Part shown: positions 52,503-64,000 of the stretch, piece after piece
How positions within the stretch are numbered: position 1 is the stretch's first letter
How the letters are laid out: each line of letters opens with the position of its first letter
Assembly (NCBI RefSeq): GCF_963678635.1
Contig: NC_087064.1
Span: forward strand, 63,109,548-63,173,547
DNA from: Symsagittifera roscoffensis
Taxonomy: Eukaryota; Xenacoelomorpha; Acoela; Convolutidae
Reading direction: 5' to 3'
DNA: 64,000 nucleotides
The notes under the pieces: generated by a model
What the model saw: only the letters and a program-made list of their open reading frames with translations
The model's database searches: none
Told to the model about the DNA's origin: nothing
Program-made: the position numbers and the translations under genes

Positions 52503-53805
52503 GTGCCCTTGGACCTGTTGCTGCGCTCAAACCTGGTCCAGCAGGAACTCTCTCGCATGAACACAAACAGCCTCTCATTACTGGACAAAAGGGTGCAGGT
52601 CGCACCGCAAGTGATGCGGATGCTGGGTGGATTGTTAGAGAGAGAAGTGACCAGAGATGACCCCGAGTGGGCAGCAGCCATGGCATCACTGGCAGTCAGT
52701 GAGAAGGTGAAGATCATGCCGTCGATACGACAACACAAAGACAACGAGAGGGATTGTAGGTCGATAGTTCAGCAACTAGTATCCTCAATATACCAAGAAG
52801 GTCTTAGTGAGTACTTCTTACGGACGGAAAGAACAGGGAAGCAGTACGCGAAGGAAAACCGTTACCTTTGTGGACCAGGATAAAGAAGGTGAGAAGGTAG
52901 AACAAAACCCGCTGCAAGATTGATTGTCCGGGGGGACGAACGATGAGAAGAGCCAGCGAGCACAAGATCAACACCCGGGACAAGAAAGTTTGTCCGGGGA
53001 GTCTGAGATAGATGAAAAAGTTCATGATGAGAAACAGGACCTGGGGAACAAAGTTTTGTCCGGGGAGTTCAGATGGATGCGGAGAAGGCACAGACCTAAT
53101 CTGGAGGAGGGTGCAGACTCCATCACAACCTCTTCTACAGATGACAACTCCCGAAACTCAGGAACTGACACCTACTCAAACAGGAACTCGAGCTCAGGAT
53201 CAGAACTGTCCGAACTAGCGATACACACACTACTAGTGGAAAATCGTGCAAGGGATCTGGACAGAGAGGTGTACCAGGATCCTGACAGTGATCGCTACCT
53301 CATACCAAGCGAAAGAGTATTTGACAACGCAGCGGATGATTTGGAGACAATAGCGGTATCGAAACGTTCGATAAGTCTGTTGCCACAAAAAGAGGTACTC
53401 AGGACTGATCTTCAGCCGTTCAAGCAAGAAACACTGGCGAAGATTTGGTGCGTTAAGATGGAAGAAGACACACACCAGCCCAATGAGCTGAATAGTCAGA
53501 TGAGGGCCATGAAGACGTACTTGAAGGCGAGATACAGACTCTCGGATCTTCTAAGGGCGCAGAGAAATGACCGCATGACGAGCAACCTGAAAAGGTGGAT
53601 CGAGAATGGATCTCCGGATAAAGGAGACCTCGAGGAAGACAGTTACCGTATCCTGAGACAGTATTTTATGCAGAAAGAGGGAAGGTTATACTTGAACAAG
53701 GACGGGATTGTGGCTTGCAAGAGAAGAGATGAGGACAAAGTCCTATATAAGTATAACGCGATAGTGTTGTCGCAACTATATCAGACAGAACTCTTGTTCA
53801 GATGA
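52503..53805 (+). pseudogene. pol: RNase H-integrase linker of copy C
   Basis: Two frames (52,503-52,883 and 52,924-53,805), shifted near 52,870. The first half is low-similarity. The second is acidic and Ser-rich and repeats LSGE, each time encoded by a TTGTCCGGGGAG-like word (about 52,923, 52,987, 53,056). It then joins the conserved CVKMEEDTHQPNELNSQM to RLSDLLRAQRNDRM region and ends at the zinc domain (LYQTELLFR). TGA occurs at 53,803. Confidence 0.65.
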
Positions 53806-53825
53806 GCCATCAGGGGATCGACTAA

Positions 53826-55094
53826 GTGTATCAGAGGATCCTGAAGCGCTTTGAGTGGCCTGGAATGAAAAAGGCATGCGAGAAGTGGGTAACAGCATGT
53901 CTGTCATGCCAACAGGTCAAGGATCCAAGGAAATTGCGATTTCCCTTACAATCGATCGAGTCATCTGAATTCAACGAGGTGGTGCAGATAGATCACCAAA
54001 AGATATGCATGACAGACATCGGTTATAACCAAGTCCTGGTCATGATAGATCACTTCACGAAGAAAGCAGAGGCCGTGCCCTGCATATTTGCCTCGGCGGA
54101 AGAGACATGCGACCACCTGATCAATACGTGGATAGCGAGACACGGTTGTCCGATGACGTTTCAATCGGATAATGGAACAGCTTTCGTAGGAGAGCTTACG
54201 AAAGAGCTTATGAGACGCTCACAGGTTGCTCAGGCTCACTCCACGACATACCACCCCCAGACAAATGGCTTAGTGGAAAGACAGAATAGGACGTTAGTGT
54301 CGATGCTGAGAGTATATTGTTCCAGGTACATGACCGATTGGGACAGATACCTTCCACAGGTGATGGGAGCCTATAATAGCACGCAACACTCCACCACTGG
54401 AGTTAGTCCACACATGATGCTAACTGGACACGAAAAGTCTTTACCCTTAATCTTTTTCTACCCGGAGTATGAGGGAAAGAAAACGTCTCCACAGGTCTAT
54501 GTGAGGGATGTGATCAGACGTCAACAAGAGTTGAACGATTTATGCAGACGAAATACTCAGCAAGCACAGGCAAGGCAGAGGAAAAAATTCGACAAGAAAG
54601 CAGCTGGTGCAAAAGCTTACCAGGTGGGAGATTACGTATGGGTATTTCAGAACGTTATACCACCGAAAGGAACAAAAAAGCTCCTAAAAAAGTGGAGGGG
54701 ACCCTTCATGATTACGGAAGTGCACCAGGAGGGACGCTTTCATAGACTGAGTACTGGCCGAGCCGCCCACTACGAGAACATTAAGCCACACAATCCATCG
54801 ACAAAAGACTGGTGTATACCTGCAGACATGGAAGAAGGGGATTATCTAATGATGGATCCTGCTTGTGAGGTCAACGAGAAGGGTACAAGGGAGAAGAACG
54901 ATGGAATCGAAGTCGTGGAGGAAGGAACGGATACACCGCTGGACCTGGATCCAAACGAGGTGATCGAAGAGGACGATGAAACCTTACCCTACGCAGAGGA
55001 GGATTGGCAGGATCCCGAACAGATGGAGGTTCCCAAGAATTTGGAACCGGACCTTCCGTTCACGACGCAGACTCGTCAGAGTGACGGGACATGA
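53826..55094 (+). pseudogene. pol: Integrase of copy C
   Basis: Opens after damage to the first His of the zinc domain (53,800-53,826, with a TAA). It keeps C-X2-C (CLSC), the catalytic Asp in QIDHQK (about 53,990), Asp in QSDNGT and Glu in LVERQN, and the GPY/F motif KKWRGPFMITEV at about 54,690. TGA at 55,092, probably from an Arg codon, interrupts the acidic extension; the frame continues in the next feature. Integrase is the best conserved part of copy C. Confidence 0.9.
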
Positions 55095-55133
55095 CCAAGA
55101 AAGAAGTATAACCCTTACGGTGACGACTTTGTA

Positions 55134-56147
55134 GTGGATAGGATAGATCTGAAAAAGATAGTGGAAGAAGTAGTGGGTCTAGAAGAAATAACTGTGTCAC
55201 AAGACATCGACATAGTCGATGATCACGACGATGAGTGGGTCGACGACTGGTCGAAACCCGAGGTAGAATTCGACGACGAGCAACAGCAGTCATATGAGCA
55301 AGACTTGACGAACCTGCGTGTCTTGGAGTGGCTGAATGAAATGACGTCGGACCCAGAGGAGACCAGTGTCACGATTCAAGAAGTAGATCGTGAAAGCATA
55401 AAATACATGAAGACCGAAGGAGATGATCCTTCCTGGGCTGCCCAGGAAGGGCGACTACTCATTCCGGCTTCCAATCTTGATTTGATACCCTGTATGCGAT
55501 CGACGGGGACGTCGATGGATATCTTTGTCCGGGTAGTAGGGGTAGGACTTACCCACACTAAAAACTTGATAATAAAAAAATTGAGAATAGCAAGAGAGAC
55601 AGGAGACTTAGGAGCAGAAACAGGCAAAGAACCTAAGAAACCTGACATAGGGAGGGTAGTTGAGTCATATTTTAACTTACCAAATGAATATTCAAGTAAC
55701 ATAATACTAACAGACAGTGATTTCATACTCACAAATAGAACATGTGCGATAGCAATCTCAGCAGACATGAGTTTTGGGACAGCGTTAGCGGCAGATTTTA
55801 AGAGAGAATATAAAAACATAGAGTTCCTTTGGAAGCAACGACCAGGAGTAGGGGGCGTAGCAGCCTTACCTCCGGCGGCGTCACAGATACCGGGAAAATA
55901 CCTACGCTTCTTGGTGACGAGGGCGACGGAGAAGCAGCACGTGGACCCAGAGAACCTAGTCTTGTCCTTGACGAGGTTGAGGGACTTCCTCGTGGAAATG
56001 GACGTGAAGGAGCTTTCGCTTCCAGTGTACGATCCAAACAGAGGACGAATGCATCCTCGGGAATTGTACGCGCTTGTACATGTGATATTCTCTGATACTA
56101 ATATGCAAGTATATTTACATAAGAAATATTACTTAAGCATAGGCTGA
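55134..56147 (+). pseudogene. Post-integrase extension of copy C with macrodomain-like C-terminus
   Basis: Same frame as the integrase. It has IFVRVVGVGLTHTKNL, then SDFILTNRTCAIAISADMSF, ADFKREYKNIEFLWKQRPG, GKYLRFLVTR, LTRLRDFLVEMDVKELSLP, YDPNRGRMHPRELYALVHV and ends HKKYYLSIG. The macrodomain-like part is much more similar to A/B than the acidic segment before it. This argues that it was under selection when the families were active. Confidence 0.7.
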
Positions 56148-56502
56148 GTGACGTGCAAGAGGGTGTTAGGCTAAAGACTAAGTTGTGTGTAATGTGTGAT
56201 ATGTATGTTATGTTATGTGTTATGTTATTAAGCTCTTGGGTAAGAAGGGGTTAGTGACCATGAACAACTGAATGACAATCTTAGGAATAGATCCAAAGTT
56301 TGGACTGTTCAACCTTAGGTCGAATTCCAAAATTTTAGAGACCGATTGATTTTAATAAATTTTAGGATAAAAATCTTTTTATGTGAACTGTTTTTAAGTA
56401 AATTTTAACGATATCTGTTAAGGTGAAACTGACAAATGTGATATTCGTGACTTCTTTTCTAGATCCTGATTAATCATTTAATTGCTCACTTGAGTCAAAA
56501 CT
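56148..56502 (+). other. Spacer between gag-pol and ORF2, copy C
   Basis: 355 non-coding bases: TGTGTTATG-rich repeats (56,180-56,230), the purine tract AAGAAGGGG (56,242-56,250), AT-rich sequence and the splice acceptor CTTCTTTTCTAG ending at 56,462, 41 bases before the ORF2 ATG. Same order of elements as in A and B. Confidence 0.6.
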
Positions 56503-57348
56503 TTGAATCAAACCGAATCGAACTTGAAGAGGGATAATTTCAACTTGGATGAATTGATGGACCTGGCAGAGGCATATGTAGGACCAATGATAGATGCGAT
56601 CTATCGTCGGCTGATAGATCGAGACTTTGCTCTGGAGGACCCAGAGGTAGTCATGTTGCTGACCGCCCTGATCAACATCTTGGGGCATGACAACCGTGGG
56701 GACCGCCCCACGGAAGTCCTGTTGATGGCAGGAGAGAGGGGAGTGCTAGACCGCCCGAACATGAGAGTGATGAGGTGGAGAAACGGGGCTCTCTCAGGGA
56801 GTGACTTGGCAAATGAGCCTGGATTGGGAAGTTCTAGGACTTACCAGCCAGATGAAATGCCTATGCCCTCCAAGCCCAAACCTGGGCTGACGAGAACGCA
56901 TCAGGAGATGAACAGCGAGGCTGCCTCGTCTGGTTCACCACTGAGAGCAGCTGTGCCACCAAAGAGGGCGAAGGCAGAACAGAAGGTTCAGACGAACCAA
57001 ACCATGCAAGATCTTGATGGGATAAAGGACGAGCTGGAAAGAACAAAAAAGGAGCTGGACGAGGTGACTAAGACCATGCTCATCGCGGAGGACGACCGAG
57101 ACATGTGGAAAAGATTGTTCGAAGACTGCAACAAAAAGCAGGGCCAAGAAATTGAGCGCTTGAGGCAGGACTACAAGGAGCGATCAGAACGGATGGCGTG
57201 GACAACGGCCGTGGAAAAAGCGATACCTGCAAGGAGTATTCCTCGTGGGCAGTCCCCGATGGAGCTCTTGACGCCTCCGGAAATGAGTCAGAAAAACGGA
57301 GACACGGCTCCCGACAGCAACAGGTCGAGTGACAATCCCGGACCCTAG
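56503..57348 (+). pseudogene. ORF2 N-terminus of copy C
   Basis: Starts MNQTESNLKRDNF. It aligns with A/B through DELMDLAEAYVGPMIDAIYRRL, TEVLLMAG and LANEPGL. A coiled coil follows (about 57,000-57,190), less regular than that of A/B. The frame is lost around 57,330-57,348 and continues in the overlapping frame from 57,329. Confidence 0.7.
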
Positions 57349-59103
57349 TGACACCTTGGGTGACCCCGTCGTGGAACAAACGGCGAGGAAGCTGATAGAG
57401 ACAGCTGGACGACTGGTCGCCAACAAGAATGCGCCAGGTTCCGGGGTGACTGCACCCTATGGAACGATCGATGACACGGGCAGAGTACGACTATCCCAGA
57501 CCGTGATCAGACAGGGAATAAGCGACGTGACGCCACTAATGGGGAGCTCTAAGGCCCCAGAAAGAAGAATACAGAAGATGCCAGCGAAGAAAGTGTCACG
57601 TGTAATAGACATACAAAAGAACAATCAATTGAGATATAACTTCACGGGAGTTCCGGAGACAGATCCTAGAGCTTTCTTCAATCGAGCGACTTGGAACCCG
57701 GCAGTAAACCTGCAACAACCGCCACTGGGAACATCACATCTGATACTGGGAGACAGCTTGATCAGAGTACTATCGAATTTGAGGACCTCTTGGGTCACCA
57801 CGGTGATGGACTTCGGAGGAGCGACTACAGTACAGTTATATCGGATGGTTGAACTAATGAATCCAGGGAGGATTCCCAGTGTGATGATCCAGGTTGGAAC
57901 GAACAACATCTCGAGAAGTTCGGATGAGGAGGAAGCACTATGGGAATCGATGATGGTGTGTTTGCTTACTACTCTCTGGCAGAAGTTCAACTGCGCGGTA
58001 CTGACCGTTTGCACTGTGCCAATGAACACGAGGAGCTTGACAGCAGCAGGAAGAAGGCACAACGAAAGAGTCGTCAGGTGGAATAACATCTTGAGGAATC
58101 TCCAAGTCGGAACGCTGGAAGAATGATCCTCATGGACATCGAACATGAGTTGAGAGCGATTGATCAGGCCAGGCTGACCACAGACGGCATCCACTTCGAT
58201 AGTATAGAAGGATAGACTTGGTTGAACAGAGTCTTTCAGGAGCGATTGGATGAGTTGGAGGTAGAACTCTTTGACACAGGAGTGCTGAGGGAAGAAGGAG
58301 CATCGAGCGAAACGTTGATTACCACCTTTGTTCCCCTTAACCTGGAAACACGCTTGGGGACGGTCCCGGCCGTCACGAAATATAGACAGCAGAGTTCTAG
58401 CGAACCAGGTCAAAGGAGGGATGTTCAAGATATATTGGGAGAAGCACCGGTAAGGAGGACCATTCATCCTCGGAGAAGACTAGGAACTGTTAATCCAATC
58501 GAAGAGACAGCCAGCACGTCTAGATCGGACGCGAGATCGGAGACGACAAGTACCAGTCGAGAGGAGAGACGCCCGGACAGAGGCTCGTTGATGTGGTCAA
58601 GGCATAAACCATCTCCTTGGCATGTATACAAAGATGAACTGATGAAGCTGGATCTCCAGAGGGTGAGCTTCATCGAAGATACAAGGAGGATGCTGAATGG
58701 AGCGAGGCTATCCGTCAGCAGACTCTACTCGATAACAGGCTTAGACTGGTTGATAGCCGCTAGCATAAAATTCAGTTCCACGACAGCCTTGAGATTTGCT
58801 GACCTAGAGGGACTGCCCTCTAATAAAACAATGGGACCAGTGAATGCAAAATCATTGCAGGACGTGAGGTTAAATCATAATGAGGGGAATCGAGAAGAGA
58901 GACCGGGAAGATTTCTGACAACGAGGGCGCCGATTGGACAACATGTGAAGAGGTTCAGGCAGGTGGCGACACCCCCGAGTCATATGAAAGATAGAACATA
59001 CCCGAAGCTAGTGAGTCAAGATGGTGATGTCCAAAGATACGGCGGATTGAAAGCGATAAAGAAATTTGAGACCATCTTCGCCGCCTATGACAAAGCAGAA
59101 TAA
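57329..59103 (+). pseudogene. ORF2 of copy C: SGNH hydrolase domain
   Basis: Open to 58,126, then in a new frame with a TAG at about 58,213, and open again from 58,222 to 59,103. The hydrolase blocks are kept: LGDSLIRVL (about 57,748), QVGTNNISR (about 57,890), TVCTVPMN, and TTDGIHFDS (about 58,177). Block III has GTNN instead of GTND but keeps the oxyanion Asn. Retaining all catalytic positions in a copy this decayed suggests the domain was active in the ancestor. The following linker and the ALRFADLEGLPSNKTMGP region align with A/B. Confidence 0.75.
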
Positions 59104-59117
59104 GGAAGGCAAAGATC

Positions 59118-60326
59118 ATGATAGTAGCGAATTCAGAGTTCGTGTATACTTCCAACTCTCTGTTTTGGCCGGACGTCATAATGTTGGCAGCGGTTGATCT
59201 GGACCTACTGCAATCGGTATCTCTGGCTATAGGGGTACAAAAACAGACGGTCATGAACCCAATTACGATCGTGTTTGCTGGCATCAATGACCATCTACAC
59301 AGTAGAGGTTTTCTGAGCAGACTCAGAGATCCTACAACGGCAGAAAATGCGGTGTGGCCAGCGATAAAAGATATCCTTGAATCGATGGGTGAAGTGGTGG
59401 ATGCCACGAAGGAGGGATCGTTCACCATGGTGACACCGAGAGTAGTATTCGCGTTGTCTCCGGGGTATGCATATCTCCCGGATGGACTAAAATTCGTGTA
59501 TGCGATCGTGACCTTGCTTTCGGAAGGGAAATATGATGTGATCATATCAGCCCCAAATCGCATGATAGAAATGGAGAACTTGAGGCCACTCAGGGCTGAA
59601 CTACCTGCAGTGTGGTCAGATATCTCGAACGCGATGAGAGGATTCAAGGACCATGCGCTGCACATGTTAGTGTTGGACGAGGTACTGGGGTTAGAACTGT
59701 CCAATCTCAGTCGACAGCTCAAACTGAAACCGGGAATAGACGACGACCATCGAGTGGTCGTAGCGATGTCCAACGACTTATGGTTCCGAGCAATGGAAGT
59801 GACAGGTGAAAACACGAGAAGGAAGAATTCCCAAGAGACTAGAGCTCAATTGGAAGCGATGGTTTTGAGAACCAAACCGGAAGCCAATCAGTGGCTACAC
59901 CTAAGTCCTCGAGTAGCGGCATTGGGCGCAGATGCTTTTGAGCAAGGCCCTGTGATGATCACGAAGATCCATGCCTACTTGTTAAAGGAGGTGAACCTGG
60001 CGGAAAATGCTGGAGAAAAGACCGCTGAATTTGTGAACAGAATGTGTCAGATCCCCCTGGAAACCTTCTGGACCCAGGAAGTGAAGGGACAGGAAGGCTT
60101 TGAATGGACGGACAGCATGCTGGAAGGGTTGGGAGCCGGATGGACCGCGTCCTTCTTGGCAAAAGTCTACCCGAAAGTCTCTCATTATTTGATAAAGGAA
60201 TTCCTCCAAGCAGTAACGGAAGTGTCAATAGTAGAACTACTAGCCTTGTTCGTGACGTTTGGAGCAGAGAGCTTCGTGAAAGGACCGCGATGCTGCTCAC
60301 CAAAGGAATCCAGAACCTGCGGTTAG
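59118..60326 (+). pseudogene. ORF2 of copy C: second SGNH-like module and helical region
   Basis: Begins after a frameshift near 59,104 at IMIVANSEF, equivalent to VIVAGSDF in A. It keeps FAGINDHLHSRGFL (about 59,273), FALSPGYAYLPDGLKFVYA and LHMLVLDEVLGLELSNL. The helical region to SHYLIKEFLQAVTEVSIVELL follows. The frame is lost near 60,290 and again near 60,392. FAGxNDHLH is one of the most conserved words between the families. Confidence 0.72.
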
Positions 60327-60390
60327 ATGGGCTTCTAACACTGAATGCGATTACCCACGGAAACTTGGGAGAACTGATGAAACTGACACG

Positions 60391-62817
60391 TTGACCAGAG
60401 CAGATGAGAGAGGGAGAGTGAGGAATTTGGATAAGAAGAAATCCACGGACTCGTGGAACAAGATAAGAGACATGAGACACACTCTTATCCAATATCTCTT
60501 ACAACAAAATCGCTTTGGAACGGGAGAAAATGAGACTATTGAAAGAGAAGAAGATGTTAGAAGACATGTTGGGGGCATGCCTCTTTTGACCGATCTGAGC
60601 TTGGCTATGAGAACCGATCCCTTAGCATTGATCAGAGGAGCCACGGAGTTTGTGACAGTGATATATGGACCAGCAGTCACGTTTGCGTTCCCTGACATTA
60701 AGGTGGAAGCGAATAGGAGGTCGGTGCTGCACCTGAACCTCATATCAGCAGTGGATGGTAGTGCACTGAACTGGTGTGAGCAGGACACCTTGCGGGAGCT
60801 CATGAGTGAAGATCTGTTATTTGCGAAAATATCAGAGCCAGAGATGGCAGTCATCAACTTTGATGATCACTTCCGTGATCGCATAGAAGAAGTAGAAAGA
60901 GGACACATCGAGGTGTTTCCGAAGCTTTGGAATTTGAGACCCTATGATAAAACGAATGGTGAGATAACCAGAGTGCCTCGTCTCGTTGCAGCATATCACA
61001 AGGTGAGAGAAGAGACGAAGGATTGGGGTGATTACGAGAAGCTGCCGGAAGAAATCCCCGAATTCCCTCTGATAAGAAGGATGTTTCTCGGAGCAGTCTC
61101 CGTGGTACAAACTTTTAGGTTGAGAGCATTTGAAACCAATGAAAGGAGAATAGGGAATTTCGTGGGAACGATGGATCTATACTTTGTAGGGAGAAATGCC
61201 GCCGTGTTACAGTACACACGATTTGCCTATACGGATCAAGCGACGAGAAGGCGAATAAGCAACGCCGCGACTCCCAAGCCTGGAAGATTTGACGAGGAAT
61301 GGGCGGGAATAGGCTTAGCTCCTATGAAGATGAAAGGCAGGACTGAACTGCCTGAGGCCTCCATGATCCCGACTAGTGTTAAACCGGAATTGAAAATAGG
61401 AGGAACACTGCAGGCGAGAACCTTCCTAGCACCCTTTGGCTGCGAGGAAATCAAAGTGGTCCATGGAGAGGAGGAAGATGGATCAGCAGGTACATTGATC
61501 ATACCGAGATTTCCGGAAGGAACCGACAATGATAAGCAAAGACCCTCGAGCTCAAAGAAGGACATGTCAGAAGGAGACGACGGACAGGGAGGAAGCCGTC
61601 AAGCCGAAGAACCCATGCAACAAGATGCAAGTCAAGCTGGTGGGGAAGACGACAGGGCATCGACAGGAGGAGTATCCAGCCTGGATTTCAATATCTTCAG
61701 TGACCTTGAGAACAACGCGGATACGTTGGAGACGACTGAGCCAGCGGATGAAGGCGTTTCGACACTGGAGCCTCCGACAGCCTTTACAGAAATGAAACGG
61801 AATTTGCCGGAGAGCAGCTCTCCTGGCAAGTCAAGAAATAACGAACAAAGAATCCTCATGGAATCGCCTAGAAGAAGAAGAATAGAGGTCTCAGCCAGAG
61901 TACCTTTCTTGGGAACGTTGCCCGAAGAGGAATGGGAATTACATCACCGAGACCATGAGAATAGGACGGGATGTAAATTGGACAGAATGGCGTTCATGGA
62001 AGAAGTCTGGACAGTAGTTCAGAGCTATGGGACCCAGTCCATTTTGAAAACAGGTCTCAACCGACCGTTGATGCGGGAAGTCCTTGACAAGCTTGATGAG
62101 TGTGAAGGGAGATTGAGTGAGTTGTTGATTGACTCAGCCACTGATGAGAGTGAAGCGAACTCTCCCATCAAGATGACACCGCAGGACGATAGAGGAGAGG
62201 TGGTGTATCTGTCAAGAATCAGGAAAGGAACGATGCGGTCGAAATTGGTGATTGATAAAATCAACGAGATGAAAATGAAGTTAGGCAGCAGAGTGATGCC
62301 GAGGAGAGTAGGAAAGACGAAGGTGGATTCAGAGATATCCATGAAAGCTGTCAATTCAGCGAAACGAAAACGAGTCGAAGAAGCCATGGATTTGGGACAA
62401 GGTGATTATCAATTACCTGGCACGAACAGAATGTTAACCGATGTAGCGATGGGGCCACTCATTCTCATGGCAGGGATAAAGTCAACAGGTTACAAATCCA
62501 CTCTGACTGGAGCAACCTTAGAAATGGAAATACTCAGCCAATGTGGAGAGAGCACAGTGAAAGATTTTAAGCCATCTCCCATGAATCACGGAAAGGGAAG
62601 TGTCGCAGGACAACTAGTACCAGTAGAATATAACCGACTAACAGTGTCGGAGACTGTGTCGATAGATGAACCAGCCGGTGGATACATGGAGATGTTAGAA
62701 TACCGAAACTCGGCTAGAAGGTATGTGATGGCCCTGGAAGACGAAAAGGCCATGGAAGGTTATCTGGAGACAATGTTGCGAGCACCACCCTCAAGCAGAA
62801 GGCGTACGGGACTCTAG
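60391..62817 (+). pseudogene. ORF2 of copy C: central helical region
   Basis: 808 open codons. Conserved words with A/B are GGMPLLTDLSLAMRTDP, TVIYGPAVTFAFPD, VDGSALNWCEQDTLRE, FPKLWNLRP and FVGTMDLYFVGRNAAVL. A Ser/Glu/Asp-rich linker (about 61,530-61,790) matches the acidic linker position in A/B. It ends at LETMLRAPPSS, where the frame is lost near 62,800. No known fold recognised. Confidence 0.7.
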
Positions 62818-62903
62818 CGTCGTCTGAGATACAGGCAGAAACGATGGAGCAGTTAGTGAGCCTTCCATGGAAAGCAGTGGTGTTACGGTACTTCGAAGAA
62901 TAA

Positions 62904-64000
62904 ATGAGGACTGCGCCAAGAATACACGCTCTCATGGCAGTACCTTACGTGAGAAACGAGTTACAACTGAGGTTTGCCTGGTGCATGATGGGACTGACTC
63001 GCGAAGAATATGATTCAGAAGAAAGGAAGAGGTCAAAAGAAGAGAAGGTTTTCCTTATGACGAACCTGAGGGATCTGATAATCCGAGGGGGAGCAGCGGT
63101 AGCGTGTGCGAAGCGGAGAGACGCTCTCTGTTTCATTCGATTCATGTTAGAGCAGATTTCAGTACCTGCATTGAACACCTGTGTCAAGATGCTGAAGGAG
63201 GGCGATGAGCGAGCGAAAGCCTTACTCTTGCTAGCACCGCTGGATATGCAGCAAAGCAAACCGATGAGGGTGAATATGAAAGAACCCGAGGAGTTAGAGC
63301 CCATGAGAAAGATAGACGAAATCAGGAGACTTTCAAACAAGGAGCTGAGACTCACTAAAGAGTCTATGGGGGCACTGCCGAAATCCAGTGAGTACTGTGG
63401 ACCGATCAAGAAGAAGTCGTACAGCTACGTATCCGGAATCATAGGGATAGCGTACAACCCTTTCCTGAGTGAAAACACACGCGATTGCTTCTTCGATTAT
63501 GAGCAGGCAGTGTTGCTAAGATTCTGGACGTCGAGATTTGTAACAATTAAGAGCGCTACCAATCCTCAGATCAAATTGGGACTGGTCTTGGAAGAAGAGG
63601 TGACTGCACCTTCCGTACCAAAATCCGACAAAAGAGTGGAGTTTGGGTTGGGATTCTCAGATGAATTTATGCTTGATGCTTGATACGAGCTTGATGGTAG
63701 TGTGGGAATTGATGAGGCCATTATGGTGTCCTAGTCCCAACGCTGACTCGATATTACGGGCGACACAAGACGTGCAGAGGGAGCTGAATGCAGATTGTAA
63801 CCTGCGTGACCTGAACATCATATATAATGTGATGATAACAGCCTCTAGGAGCAACGGGGAAGATAAAGTGGAGTTGCCCGGCTGGGGACCAGAAGACTGG
63901 GTCAAACCTGGTAGCTGTCTGGCGGAAGTCTGTGGACTAAAGGGTCACGTTTGTGGAGGTCTGGACTGCGTTAAGACCCTAGAGAGACAACACAAGCAAC
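62904..64000 (+). pseudogene. ORF2 of copy C: C-terminal part, cut by the window edge
   Basis: Open from the non-homologous start to 63,683; aligned words are YSYVSGIIGIAYNPFLSE, VLLRFWTSRF, LGLVLEE and PKSDKRVEF. After a frameshift near 63,675 another frame continues VVWELMRPLWCPSPNADS. It reaches the Cys cluster C-X4-C-X6-C-X4-C at 63,915-63,968, with the same spacing as in A and B. The rest of ORF2 and the 3' LTR lie outside the window. Confidence 0.72.

Overview
The window is eukaryotic, most likely an invertebrate animal. The evidence is an intron-bearing host exon, AT-rich non-coding DNA, and huge LTR retrotransposons primed by a eukaryotic tRNA. The host species cannot be named from the sequence. 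The only host gene seen is the first coding exon of a MO25/CAB39-like scaffold protein at the left edge (minus strand, 573-731). Nearly everything from about 1.1 kb to the right end is retroelement.

Three copies of giant Ty3/gypsy-type elements (about 22-23 kb when complete) fill the window. Copy A (plus strand, about 1.8-24.6 kb) and copy B (minus strand, about 24.6-43.3 kb) are closely related. They are joined tail to tail at a perfect palindrome centred on 24,598. Copy C (plus strand, 43.3 kb to the right edge, cut off) is a diverged relative with a different leader and many more breaks. A further LTR fragment of the C type lies inverted at about 1.1-1.3 kb.

Each element has the same plan. 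LTR; a primer-binding site matching a tRNA-Asn-like 3' end; a 2-3 kb leader full of tandem repeats; one long gag-pol frame (coiled coil, capsid, two CCHC knuckles, aspartic protease, reverse transcriptase, RNase H, D,D35E integrase, GPY/F, then a macrodomain-like C-terminus); a 350-500 bp spacer with a purine tract and a 3' splice site; and a second giant frame, ORF2, of about 2,950 codons; polypurine tract; LTR. ORF2 is the unusual part. It carries a coiled coil, an SGNH/GDSL-hydrolase domain with complete triad, a second SGNH-like module with altered residues, a long unrecognised helical region, an acidic linker, a conserved C-X4-C-X6-C-X4-C cluster and a SUMO-interaction-like tail. No envelope-like features were found in it.

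No copy is complete. A has every domain but is broken by several stops and frameshifts. B has an uninterrupted 2,954-residue ORF2 and an open gag-protease, but has lost reverse transcriptase, RNase H and the integrase core in a deletion of about 3.5 kb. C is the most decayed. Domain calls rest on motifs read by eye; no database search was possible.
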